Assembly (NCBI GenBank): GCA_002329445.1
Contig: DCTU01000173.1
Coordinates: 1-7,753 of the forward strand
Origin: a bacterium UBP9_UBA1432
Lineage (GTDB): Bacteria > Vulcanimicrobiota > Xenobia > Xenobiales > Xenobiaceae
Length of the DNA: 7,753 nt
Reading direction: 5' to 3'
Shown here: in pieces, positions 1-5,819 of the stretch
How positions within the stretch are numbered: position 1 is the first letter of the stretch
How the letters are laid out: each line of letters starts with the position of its first letter
Program-made: the position numbers and the translations under genes
The notes under the pieces: model-generated
Database searches by the model: none
What the model was told of the DNA's origin: nothing
Seen by the model: only the letters and a program-made list of their open reading frames with translations

Positions 1-101
1 ACGCCAGGCGGCGGATTCAGGCTTTGCCCGTCTTCTTGAAGGGCGCCCCCGACCTGGAAGCGAAAGGGGGGGCCCGATCCCCGATAGAGGAGCTCTTGAT
101 C

Positions 102-665
102 TTGCGTCGATTCCTTGCCGTCTTGTGCCTTGTCCCCGTGCTCCTGGCCGTGGCGGGATGCGGCCCCTCGGAGGGCCAGAACGTCGGGCTCTACCTGGGG
201 TCGGTGACCATCCACGAGCGCCGTCTGCAGGCCTGGGCCGAGGAGCTCGAGGCCCTGGCCCCGCGTCCCGGCGAGGCCTCCCGGGACCTGGCCGGGCTGC
301 GCGAGAAGGTCGAGACCCTGCAGCAGTCGGTGCGGGACGAGCGGACGGAAGTCAGCAAGCTGCACGTCCCCGAGTCCTGCGAGGGCCTGCACAAGATGTA
401 CGATCGCGCCTTTGATCTGGCGGCGCGCCGCCTGGGCCTGCTGGCGGCCTTCCTGGTGGAAGCGGAGAAGAACCAGAAGGGCACCCTGCCCGATCCCGCC
501 CTGGGCCAGGCGCTGCAAACGACGCAGTCGGATCTGGCGGAGCTGGCGGCCGCCGCCGGGACGCTGGACGAGGAGATTCGTCAGGCCAAGATCGAGCTGG
601 CGCGCAAGTTCCCCGAGGTCCAGGTGCCCGAGGCCGACCCGCCGGTGGTGGCGCCTTCGCCATGA
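102..665 (+). CDS. Small helical lipoprotein of unknown function
   Basis: The product is 187 aa from a TTG at 102. I chose this start because AGGAG at 88-92 lies 9 nt upstream and because it gives a textbook lipoprotein signal peptide: Arg2-Arg3, a hydrophobic core at residues 4-18 and the lipobox V-A-G-C ending at Cys20. The in-frame TTG at 24 would add 26 residues with no signal character. After cleavage by the lipoprotein signal peptidase the protein should be lipid-anchored at Cys20 and face the periplasm or outside. The mature part is mostly charged, predicted alpha-helix (about residues 35-175), rich in Glu, Leu, Ala and Arg with coiled-coil-like stretches near 60-86 and 140-175. It has one further Cys (Cys93) and a Pro-rich end. 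I do not recognise a family and assign no function. Its stop overlaps the cupin start (ATGA at 662-665), so the two are probably translated together. No promoter is visible in the 100 bases before it. Confidence 0.8.
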   Translation: MRRFLAVLCLVPVLLAVAGCGPSEGQNVGLYLGSVTIHERRLQAWAEELEALAPRPGEASRDLAGLREKVETLQQSVRDERTEVSKLHVPESCEGLHKMYDRAFDLAARRLGLLAAFLVEAEKNQKGTLPDPALGQALQTTQSDLAELAAAAGTLDEEIRQAKIELARKFPEVQVPEADPPVVAPSP

Positions 666-1069
666 GCCCGGACGCCTCGCGATTGCTGCCGCACACCGGA
701 GATTTCCAGTGGGCCGGGGTGGTTCCGACGGACTACAAAGACTCCGACGACTTCCGAGAGGTCACTCGCCGGGTCTTCGTCGGGGACCAGGAGGAGCCGA
801 CCTCCTTCCAGGTCCGCTATTTCGAGGTGGCTCCGGGGGGATTCACGACGCTGGAGCGCCACGAGCACGCGCATTGCGTGGTGGTCCTGCGCGGGCGCGG
901 AGAGGTGGTGCTGAACTGCCAGACCCACCCGATGAGCTTCGCGGATGTCCTCTACGTGGCTCCCTGGGAATCCCACCAGTTGCGCAACCCTCATCCTGAC
1001 GAGCCCTTTGGCTTCCTGTGCATCGTGGACGCGGTGAGGGATCGACCGCAGAGCGTGAGCTGTGCTTGA
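662..1069 (+). CDS. Single-domain cupin protein
   Basis: The product is 135 aa and forms one conserved beta-barrel. Cupin motif 1 spans residues about 59-80 (GG, then E65, H67, H69, H71 and a closing G78/G80). Motif 2 spans about 95-109 (D95, P101, H105, N109). By alignment to the usual G-x5-H-x-H-x3,4-E-x6-G pattern, the likely metal site is Glu65, His67, His71 and His105, with Glu in the place often held by the first His; this assignment is inferred. About 50 residues precede the barrel, and no DNA-binding or second cupin domain is present. Small cupins of this type include metal-dependent enzymes and ligand-binding or sensory proteins, so the substrate cannot be read from the sequence. The ATG overlaps the stop of the lipoprotein gene by 4 nt, which implies coupled translation. 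A strong hairpin begins 11 nt after the stop. Confidence 0.85.
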   Translation: MSPDASRLLPHTGDFQWAGVVPTDYKDSDDFREVTRRVFVGDQEEPTSFQVRYFEVAPGGFTTLERHEHAHCVVVLRGRGEVVLNCQTHPMSFADVLYVAPWESHQLRNPHPDEPFGFLCIVDAVRDRPQSVSCA

Positions 1070-1079
1070 GAAAGAAAGG

Positions 1080-1106
1080 GAGCGGGCTCAATTCCTGAGC
1101 CCGCTC
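1080..1106. terminator. Perfect 11-bp hairpin between convergent operons
   Basis: An exact inverted repeat (1080-1090 paired with 1096-1106, 5-nt loop ATTCC) starts 11 nt after the cupin stop. On the plus strand no T-run follows, so classical intrinsic termination of the cupin transcript is uncertain; the hairpin may mainly protect the 3' end. Read on the minus strand it is followed by a pyrimidine-rich CCCTTTCTTTC, which would suit termination of leftward transcripts. A bidirectional role is plausible. Confidence 0.6.
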
Positions 1107-1155
1107 AAGGTGCCGCGGCGAGAGACTCTTCCTGGCCCGGGAAATGCCCTTCCCC

Positions 1156-1193
1156 CCCGCTGGGGTTGACATCTCGACCGGCCGGCCAGCGGG
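1156..1193. repeat. 8-bp inverted repeat in intergenic region
   Basis: CCCGCTGG (1156-1163) pairs exactly with CCAGCGGG (1186-1193) across a 22-nt interior that itself contains the self-complementary CCGGCCGG. It lies in the 238-bp gap between the convergent cupin and rhomboid genes. It could be part of a structured RNA or only GC-rich chance pairing; I see no known family. Confidence 0.35.
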
Positions 1194-1225
1194 TCCTCCC
1201 ACGGCGCCCCCCGGTGGATGGTCGT

Positions 1226-1231
1226 ATTATA
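1226..1231 (-). promoter_or_regulatory. Isolated minus-strand -10 box (TATAAT)
   Basis: A perfect TATAAT stands on the minus strand in an AT-rich pocket within very GC-rich DNA. No good -35 hexamer is found 16-18 bp upstream (TAGTAT at 17 bp is poor), and there is no TGn extension. Transcription from it would run left across the structured gap towards the hairpin at 1080-1106, where no gene is seen. The AT richness could simply belong to the neighbouring rhomboid terminator. Confidence 0.25.
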
Positions 1232-1245
1232 ACTCGAGCTTTCCG

Positions 1246-1269
1246 AAAATACTAGTCCCTTTGGACTAG
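1246..1269 (-). terminator. Intrinsic terminator of the lon-rhomboid operon
   Basis: On the minus strand CTAGTCC (1269-1263) and GGACTAG (1258-1252) form a 7-bp stem with a 4-nt AAAG loop, followed directly by TATTTT (1251-1246). It lies 38 nt after the rhomboid stop. Stem plus U-tract is the standard rho-independent layout. Confidence 0.75.
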
Positions 1270-1307
1270 GATATGGGAAGATTGGACCGGGGGGGCCGGG
1301 GCCGGGT

Positions 1308-2198
1308 TCACCAGGTCCGGTCGCGCTGACGCAGGCGCGTGGAGTGCATGTCCAGGGTTCGGCGTTCCTTTTCGGACAGGGCATCCATGCCCTGCGAGCG
1401 GACCTTGTCCAGGATGGCATCGACCTGTCGCTCGAGGTCGGCCTCGACGGGGTCTGGTTCGGGACGGGCCGACGGTCTTTCCCGCAGGAGCGAGGCCCTT
1501 TGCGACCTGGGCTGGGGCACGGCGCGAAGGTGGCGCCGCCGCCACTTGCGCTTCAAGCCGCCCAGAGGTGAGAGATTGTCGAACCACAGGCCGAAATGGG
1601 CCATCCCCACCCCGGAAGCGATCCCGCCCAGGTGGGCGACGTAGGAGACGTTGGAACCGCCTCCGCTGAAGGCTGAGACGAACTGGATCAGGAAGAAGAG
1701 GATCCCCAGGTAGAGGGCCCGGATGGGGATCAGCACCAGCACCCACAGCATGATCGTCTCGTTCGGATGCAGGGTGATGAAGGCAAAGGTCGTCCCCAGG
1801 ACCGCCGCGGAGGCCCCCACCAGGTAGGGGGCCCCGGGGCTGAACCAGGCGGCACCGATGGCCACCAGGGCTCCCAGGACGCCGCTGGCCACGTAGACGC
1901 GGTAGAACCGGGCCGTGCCGACGCTCTCCTCCAGGGCCGCCCCCAGGAAGAAGAGCCCCACCATGTTCCAGAGCAGGTGGAAGAAGTCCTGATGGATCAG
2001 CGTGTAGGTGAAGGGCCTCCAGACCTGAAGCCAGGTCCGGGCCGGGTCGTTGCGCGGCTCCATGACCACCCCCAGCCATTCGGCCAGGAGGGGGCGCCCC
2101 GAGACCAGGCCGACCAGGCCGTCCAGGATGAACATGGCCCCGGAGATCAGCATGATGTTGCGAACCCCGGGGGTCAGGCGAACCATTCCGTAGCGCAT
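1308..2198 (-). CDS. Rhomboid-family intramembrane serine protease
   Basis: The product is 296 aa with about six transmembrane segments (near residues 13-33, 74-90, 98-118, 124-142, 148-171 and 186-206). It carries the rhomboid signatures: a W60-R61...H69 stretch, HxxxN (His74, Asn78), the GxS motif with nucleophile Ser130 (Gly128-Ala-Ser) and catalytic His189 before Gly191-Gly192. It should be an active protease cutting membrane-protein substrates within or near the bilayer; the substrates are unknown. After the last segment comes a basic cytosolic linker (about 215-245) and a conserved-looking helical tail (about 252-290, LDKV...GMDALSEKE), a type of C-terminal motif seen on many bacterial rhomboids. 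The ATG at 2198 lies 7 nt after the lon stop. No clear ribosome-binding site precedes it, so translation probably depends on ribosomes finishing lon. ATG at 2186 is an alternative start. A terminator follows 38 nt downstream. Confidence 0.93.
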   Translation of the reverse strand: MRYGMVRLTPGVRNIMLISGAMFILDGLVGLVSGRPLLAEWLGVVMEPRNDPARTWLQVWRPFTYTLIHQDFFHLLWNMVGLFFLGAALEESVGTARFYRVYVASGVLGALVAIGAAWFSPGAPYLVGASAAVLGTTFAFITLHPNETIMLWVLVLIPIRALYLGILFFLIQFVSAFSGGGSNVSYVAHLGGIASGVGMAHFGLWFDNLSPLGGLKRKWRRRHLRAVPQPRSQRASLLRERPSARPEPDPVEADLERQVDAILDKVRSQGMDALSEKERRTLDMHSTRLRQRDRTW

Positions 2199-2205
2199 CG
2201 GGTGA

Positions 2206-4614
2206 TTATTCGGGGAGGGCCTGCTCGAGCACCTGCTCCATCTGCTCGGCGAAGGTGAAGCGCATCTTCTTGCGGATGGGTTCGGGAATCTCCTCCAGGT
2301 CCCGAGCATTCTCGGCGGGCAGGATCACGTGGAAGAGCCCCGAGTTGTGGGCCGCCAGGACCTTCTCCTTGATCCCGCCGACGGGCATGACCCGGCCGCG
2401 CAGGGTGATTTCTCCCGTCATCGCCACATCCCAGCGCACCGGACGGTCCAGGATGACCGAGAGGAAGGCGCAGGCCATCGTCACGCCTGCCGAAGGGCCG
2501 TCCTTGGGAATGGCCCCTTCAGGCACGTGCAGGTGGAAGTCGTTTCGGTAGTAGTCGAAGTCCAGCCCGGCTTGGCCCGCGAACGAGCGGACCCAGGACA
2601 GCGCGGCCCGGGCTGACTCCTTCATGACCTGACCCAGGCTGCCGGTCAACACCAGCCGCCCCCGGCCCGGGATGAGGCTGGCCTCGATGGTCAGCAGTTC
2701 TCCTCCGGCCTGGGTCCAGGACAGGCCGCGGGCGGCGCCGGGCAGGTTTCGTCCGGGGGGCTCGGGACCCCAACGGTACCGGGGCACGCCCAGGAGCTTG
2801 GGCAGGTCCTGGGACTTCAATGGGGGCATGCGGCGTCGGGGCCTGCGAGCCTCGACGATCTGGCGGGCACGCTTGCGGCAGAGTCGGGCGATTTCCCGCT
2901 CCAGGTTGCGGACCCCGGCTTCGCGGGTGTATTCGCGGAGGATGCGGCGCAGGGCTTCCTCTTCCAGGCTGAACTGCTCGTCCTTCAGGCCGTGTTCCTG
3001 TCTCTGCCGGGGGATCAGGAAGCCCGTGGCGATCTGGACCTTCTCGTCCTCGGTGTAGCCGGGGATCCGGATGACCTCCATCCGGTCGCGCAGGGCCGGC
3101 GGAATGGTGTCCAGGACGTTGGCCGTCAGGATGAACATGACCGAGGACAGGTCGGTGGGCACGGCCAGGTAGTGGTCCTTGAACTCGTGGTTCTGTTCCG
3201 GGTCCAGGGCCTCGAGCAGGGCCGCCGAGGGGTCGCCTCGGAAATCGGCCCCCACCTTGTCGATCTCGTCCAGGACGATGACCGGATTGCGGGACCTTAC
3301 CGTGCACAGGGCCTGGATGATCCGCCCGGGCAGGGCTCCCACGTAGGTCCGCCGGTGCCCTCGGATCTCCGCTTCGTCGCGGACTCCCCCCAGGGAGGTC
3401 CGGTTGAATTCTCGGCCCAGGGCTCGGGCGACCGAGCGACCCAACGAGGTCTTGCCGACTCCAGGAGGGCCCACGAAGCAGAGAATCGGCCCCTTGTGGG
3501 TCCCCTTGAGCTTGCGGACGGCCAGGAATTCGAGGATGCGTTCCTTGACGTCCTCCAGACCGTAGTGGTCTTCTTCAAGGATCTTCTCGGCCTCGGCCAG
3601 GTCCAGCCGGTCTTCGGTGAGGCGGCTCCAGGGGAACTGGACCATCCAGTCCAGGTAGGTCCGGATCACGCTGCGCTCGGGGGAGGCCGGACTCATGCGC
3701 TCCAGTCTGCGCACGTCCCGCAACGCGTGTTCCTGGATGTCCTCCGGCATTTCGGCAGCCCGGATCTCCTCGGTGATCTGGGCCACCTCCTCCTGCTCGT
3801 CATCGGCGTGGCCCAGCTCCTCCTGGATGGCCTTGAGCTGCTGGCGCAGGAAGTACTCGCGATGGCCCTTCTCCATCTCGCGCTCGGCCCGGCTCTGGAT
3901 CCGGTTCTCGATCTTGAGGATTTCCAGCTCTCGGGAGAGGTGGACCGAGACCTTGTGAAGTCGGTCGGCCACGTCCACGGTCTCCAGGAGCGCCTGCTTC
4001 TCGGCCAGGGACAAGTCCAGGTGGAAGGCCGCCACGTCGGCCAGGTGGCCCGGGTCTTCGATGTTCAGGACGGCCACGACCAGCTCGGGCGGAATCATCT
4101 TGCCCAGCTCCACGGCCTGGCGGAACTGGTTCATCACGACCTGCATGGCGTTCTCGCCCTCCCGCTCGGAAGGGACCGTCTCTTCCAGGGTCCGGGCCAG
4201 GACCTTGAAGCCGGGGCGGGATTGCAGGGTCTTCTGGATGCGGACCCGGGCGATGCCCTGGACCACCGCGCGGTAACCTCCGTCGGGAAGGCGCAGGGCC
4301 TGCAGGATCGAGCAGTAGGTCCCGGTGGAGTGCAGGTCCCGTCGGGCCGGATCCTCCTGGGAGGGATCCTTCTGGGTGACCACCACCAGGCCCCGCTCGG
4401 CTTCCAGGGCACGCTCCAGGGCTCGAACCGAGCGCTCGCGTCCGACCAGGAGCGGGATGATCAGGTGGGGGAAGAGCACCACCTCCTTGACCGGAATCAG
4501 GTCCAGCTCGCGTTCCTCTTCCAGGTCCTGGAGGTCCGGAAGGGACCAGGAACGCGGCTGCAGGAGGCGGGGAAGTTCCCGCTTGCGATGGGTGGGGCGC
4601 GAAGGACGTGACAT
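2206..4614 (-). CDS. lon: ATP-dependent Lon protease
   Basis: The product is 802 aa, normal for LonA. It degrades misfolded and selected regulatory proteins in the cytosol as a ring hexamer. Domains in order: a short charged extension (1-36); the N-terminal LON substrate-binding domain (about 37-225); a helical/coiled-coil part (about 225-345); an AAA+ module with Walker A GPPGVGKTS (382-390), Walker B VIVLDE (445-450), sensor-1 Asn499, arginine finger Arg511 and sensor-2 Arg569; and the protease domain (about 605-802) with Ser708 in KDGPSAG and Lys751 in GGIKEK. The Ser-Lys spacing of 43 residues matches E. coli Ser679/Lys722. Nothing is truncated. The ATG at 4614 is the only reasonable start, since an in-frame stop lies at 4662-4660 with no better start between. 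It lacks a good ribosome-binding site; the purine-rich GGAGGAGGG on the minus strand sits about 27 nt too far upstream. No CIRCE or heat-shock promoter was recognised. Rhomboid follows after 7 nt. Confidence 0.98.
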   Translation of the reverse strand: MSRPSRPTHRKRELPRLLQPRSWSLPDLQDLEEERELDLIPVKEVVLFPHLIIPLLVGRERSVRALERALEAERGLVVVTQKDPSQEDPARRDLHSTGTYCSILQALRLPDGGYRAVVQGIARVRIQKTLQSRPGFKVLARTLEETVPSEREGENAMQVVMNQFRQAVELGKMIPPELVVAVLNIEDPGHLADVAAFHLDLSLAEKQALLETVDVADRLHKVSVHLSRELEILKIENRIQSRAEREMEKGHREYFLRQQLKAIQEELGHADDEQEEVAQITEEIRAAEMPEDIQEHALRDVRRLERMSPASPERSVIRTYLDWMVQFPWSRLTEDRLDLAEAEKILEEDHYGLEDVKERILEFLAVRKLKGTHKGPILCFVGPPGVGKTSLGRSVARALGREFNRTSLGGVRDEAEIRGHRRTYVGALPGRIIQALCTVRSRNPVIVLDEIDKVGADFRGDPSAALLEALDPEQNHEFKDHYLAVPTDLSSVMFILTANVLDTIPPALRDRMEVIRIPGYTEDEKVQIATGFLIPRQRQEHGLKDEQFSLEEEALRRILREYTREAGVRNLEREIARLCRKRARQIVEARRPRRRMPPLKSQDLPKLLGVPRYRWGPEPPGRNLPGAARGLSWTQAGGELLTIEASLIPGRGRLVLTGSLGQVMKESARAALSWVRSFAGQAGLDFDYYRNDFHLHVPEGAIPKDGPSAGVTMACAFLSVILDRPVRWDVAMTGEITLRGRVMPVGGIKEKVLAAHNSGLFHVILPAENARDLEEIPEPIRKKMRFTFAEQMEQVLEQALPE

Positions 4615-4628
4615 GGCGGCACCGATTC

Positions 4629-4654
4629 TGCGGAGACTCCCGCCCTCCTCCGCA
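4629..4654 (-). promoter_or_regulatory. Inverted repeat in the lon leader
   Basis: On the minus strand TGCGGAG (4654-4648) and CTCCGCA (4635-4629) can pair across a 12-nt loop, 15 nt before the lon ATG. The stem takes up part of the purine-rich GGAGGAGGG. It could influence lon translation or mRNA stability, but a 7-bp stem with a large loop in GC-rich DNA may be chance. Confidence 0.25.
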
Positions 4655-4659
4655 TTCGC

Positions 4660-4692
4660 TCAAAAGCAAGAGAGCCCCTCGAGAGGGGCTCT
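4660..4692 (-). terminator. Intrinsic terminator of tRNA-Leu
   Basis: A perfect 9-bp stem (4692-4684 with 4679-4671, loop CTCG on the minus strand) begins immediately after the encoded CCA of the tRNA and is followed by CTTGCTTTTG. This is a hairpin plus a broken U-tract. It would end the short tRNA transcript, possibly incompletely, because the U-tract is interrupted and lon begins only 45 nt further on. Confidence 0.75.
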
Positions 4693-4779
4693 TGGTGCGG
4701 AAGGAGAGATTCGAACTCTCACGGGTTTTACCCCACAGAATCCTGAGTCCTGCGCGTCTGCCAGTTCCGCCACTTCCGC
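4693..4779 (-). tRNA. tRNA-Leu (anticodon CAG)
   Basis: This is an 87-nt class II tRNA with CCA encoded. The acceptor stem is GCGGAAG/CTTCCGC with discriminator A. The D arm is GCG/CGC. The anticodon stem CAGGA/TTCTG carries the 7-nt loop CTCAGGA, giving anticodon CAG, which reads CUG. A long variable arm (GGGT/ACCC pairing around AAA) is typical of leucine tRNAs, and the T arm is GAGAG-TTCGAAT-CTCTC. It has its own promoter at 4795-4824 and a terminator directly abutting its 3' end. CUG is expected to be a heavily used leucine codon in a GC-rich genome. Confidence 0.97.
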
Positions 4780-4794
4780 GTGGGGACAAGCGAG

Positions 4795-4824
4795 ACTATA
4801 GCATGGCCCGGATCGGCCGGTCAA
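4795..4824 (-). promoter_or_regulatory. Sigma70-type promoter for tRNA-Leu
   Basis: On the minus strand TTGACC (4824-4819) and TATAGT (4800-4795) are 18 bp apart, each 5 of 6 to consensus, with an extended -10 TG one base before the -10 box. The expected start near 4788 leaves a leader of about 9 nt before the tRNA. The TGA stop codon of rnhA (4823-4821) is part of the -35 hexamer, so gene and promoter overlap. Confidence 0.75.
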
Positions 4825-5279
4825 GACCCTCCAGGGCGAAATTTCATGGCCTCTTCGCGGGCCAGCCGGTCGCAGGCCTCGTTGTGCTCGTGGCCGGCGT
4901 GGCCGGCCACGTGACGCCATTGCACCCGATGCCGGGAGGCCGCTTCGAGCAGGCGCTCCCAGAGATCCTGGTTCTCGACGGGTTTCTTCGAGGCGGTGCG
5001 CCACCCGTTGGACCGCCAGCGGTCCAGCCAGCCTTCGTTGAAGGCCCGGACCAGGTACTGGGAGTCGGAGTGGAGTTCCACCTGGACGGGCCGCTTCAGG
5101 GCTTGCAGGGCCGCCAGGGCGGCGGTCAGCTCCATCCGGTTGTTGGTGGTCAGGGGCTCGCCCCCGCTCAGATCCAGGGTCTTCCCCGAACCCGGATGGA
5201 TCATGCGCGCGGCCCACCCGCCTGGACCGGGATTGCCCGAGCAGGCCCCGTCGGTGAAGATCACCACCTGGGCGCTCAA
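4821..5279 (-). CDS. rnhA: Ribonuclease HI
   Basis: The product is 152 aa, the usual size of single-domain bacterial RNase HI. It cuts the RNA strand of RNA-DNA hybrids (R-loops, primers) in the cytosol using two metal ions. All catalytic carboxylates are present: Asp10 (FTDG), Glu50 (NRME), Asp72 (HSDSQY) and Asp137 (NEACDRLA), plus the helper His127 (VAGHAGH). The basic protrusion of the E. coli type is represented by about residues 86-101 (WLDRWRSNGWRTASKK). The start is TTG at 5279. It overlaps the stop of the preceding membrane-protein gene as TTGA, sits 8 nt after a GGGAGAG Shine-Dalgarno (5294-5288), and places the first beta-strand exactly where family members begin. Longer in-frame extensions upstream only shadow the neighbour. 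rnhA is the last gene of the probable radical SAM-membrane protein-rnhA operon, and its stop lies in the tRNA-Leu promoter. Confidence 0.96.
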   Translation of the reverse strand: MSAQVVIFTDGACSGNPGPGGWAARMIHPGSGKTLDLSGGEPLTTNNRMELTAALAALQALKRPVQVELHSDSQYLVRAFNEGWLDRWRSNGWRTASKKPVENQDLWERLLEAASRHRVQWRHVAGHAGHEHNEACDRLAREEAMKFRPGGS

Positions 5280-5770
5280 ACCGGAGGCTCTCCCGGGTGT
5301 CCCGACGTGGACCCGTTCGGGGGGGAGGAAGGCTCGCCGGGCAGGCGCTCCACCAGGTCTCGGGCCGTGCCGCGGCTGCCGGGAGTCGGTGAATCGGCCG
5401 GGATCTCCTCCGAGAAGAGCCGGGTCCATTCCGAGAGCCGGCAGGGAAGGGTGTGCTTCTCGCCCTTCCACGCCTGGTAGCTGCTCCAGGCAGTGACCAG
5501 CAGGGCGCCCAGGCCCAGGACCTTGCGGACCAGGTAGTAGAGCAGGCCGATGGGCCACAAGAAGCGCCCCAGGAAGTCCGCCAGGGTTCCCAGGAGGATC
5601 ATCCCGAGCCACAGGCTCATCCCCAGGAAGAAGGCCTGGAAGGCGTGGTAGCGCACGAAGGGCTGGCGTCGGAGCACCGGCGAGAGGTTCATGATCAGGA
5701 AGGCCAATGGCCAGAAGGGGTAGCTGAGGGCGGCCAGGAGCCGGTCCTCCTTGGAAACCTGGGTGGACAT
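5276..5770 (-). CDS. DUF4870/Tic20-like small membrane protein
   Basis: The product is 164 aa. The N-terminal ~110 residues are hydrophobic, with segments near 10-30, 42-64 and 70-97, and contain a KEDRLLAALSYPF opening and an F-V-R-Y-H-A-F-Q-A-F stretch (38-47). Both resemble the DUF4870/Tic20-like family of small bacterial membrane proteins, whose function is not established; the assignment is from memory of the pattern. The last ~40 residues are a Pro/Ser/Gly-rich tail without predicted structure. The ATG at 5770 has a perfect AAGGAGG ribosome-binding site (5782-5776) at 5-nt spacing, the best in the window. It is 49 nt after the radical SAM stop and overlaps the rnhA start by 4 nt, so it is probably co-transcribed with both and coupled to rnhA translation. 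Confidence 0.85.
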   Translation of the reverse strand: MSTQVSKEDRLLAALSYPFWPLAFLIMNLSPVLRRQPFVRYHAFQAFFLGMSLWLGMILLGTLADFLGRFLWPIGLLYYLVRKVLGLGALLVTAWSSYQAWKGEKHTLPCRLSEWTRLFSEEIPADSPTPGSRGTARDLVERLPGEPSSPPNGSTSGHPGEPPV

Positions 5771-5784
5771 GCCAACCTCCTTGT

Positions 5785-5813
5785 CGGTGGGAGGGCGTCT
5801 TCGCCTCCGACCG
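5785..5813 (-). other. Hairpin between radical SAM and membrane-protein genes
   Basis: On the minus strand the gap can fold as CGGT-C-GGAGGCG, loop AAGA, then CGCCCTCC-C-ACCG: 11 paired bases with one C/C mismatch and one bulged C. No U-tract follows, and the perfect ribosome-binding site of the next gene starts 2 nt later. It is therefore more likely an RNA-stability or processing element than a terminator, if it has a role at all. Confidence 0.4.
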
Positions 5814-5819
5814 GGGGCA

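Noticed and set aside
1..101. A possible C-terminal end of an upstream plus-strand gene (one frame stops at 37-39; another stays open to 415)
   Set aside because: Too short to recognise, no protein motif is visible, and several frames are open. Only the ribosome-binding site at 88-92 could be supported.
1166..1231. TTGACA at 1166-1171 as a plus-strand -35 box
   Set aside because: No -10 hexamer lies 16-19 bp downstream. The AT-rich TATTATAA is more than 50 bp away, and no plus-strand gene follows.
1252..2079. An overlapping minus-strand frame in the rhomboid region
   Set aside because: It is Pro/Gly/Arg-rich out-of-frame translation. The frame ending at 1308 carries the rhomboid catalytic motifs and membrane segments.
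2992..4611. A 539-codon open frame on the plus strand opposite lon
   Set aside because: It is the antisense shadow of lon in GC-rich DNA. The translation is a repetitive Leu/Val/Gln/Asp/Gly mixture without recognisable domains, while lon on the other strand has every family motif.
4608..5480. A plus-strand open frame across the tRNA and opposite rnhA
   Set aside because: It reads through the antisense of a tRNA and of two genes with clear family signatures. It has no ribosome-binding site or recognisable domain.
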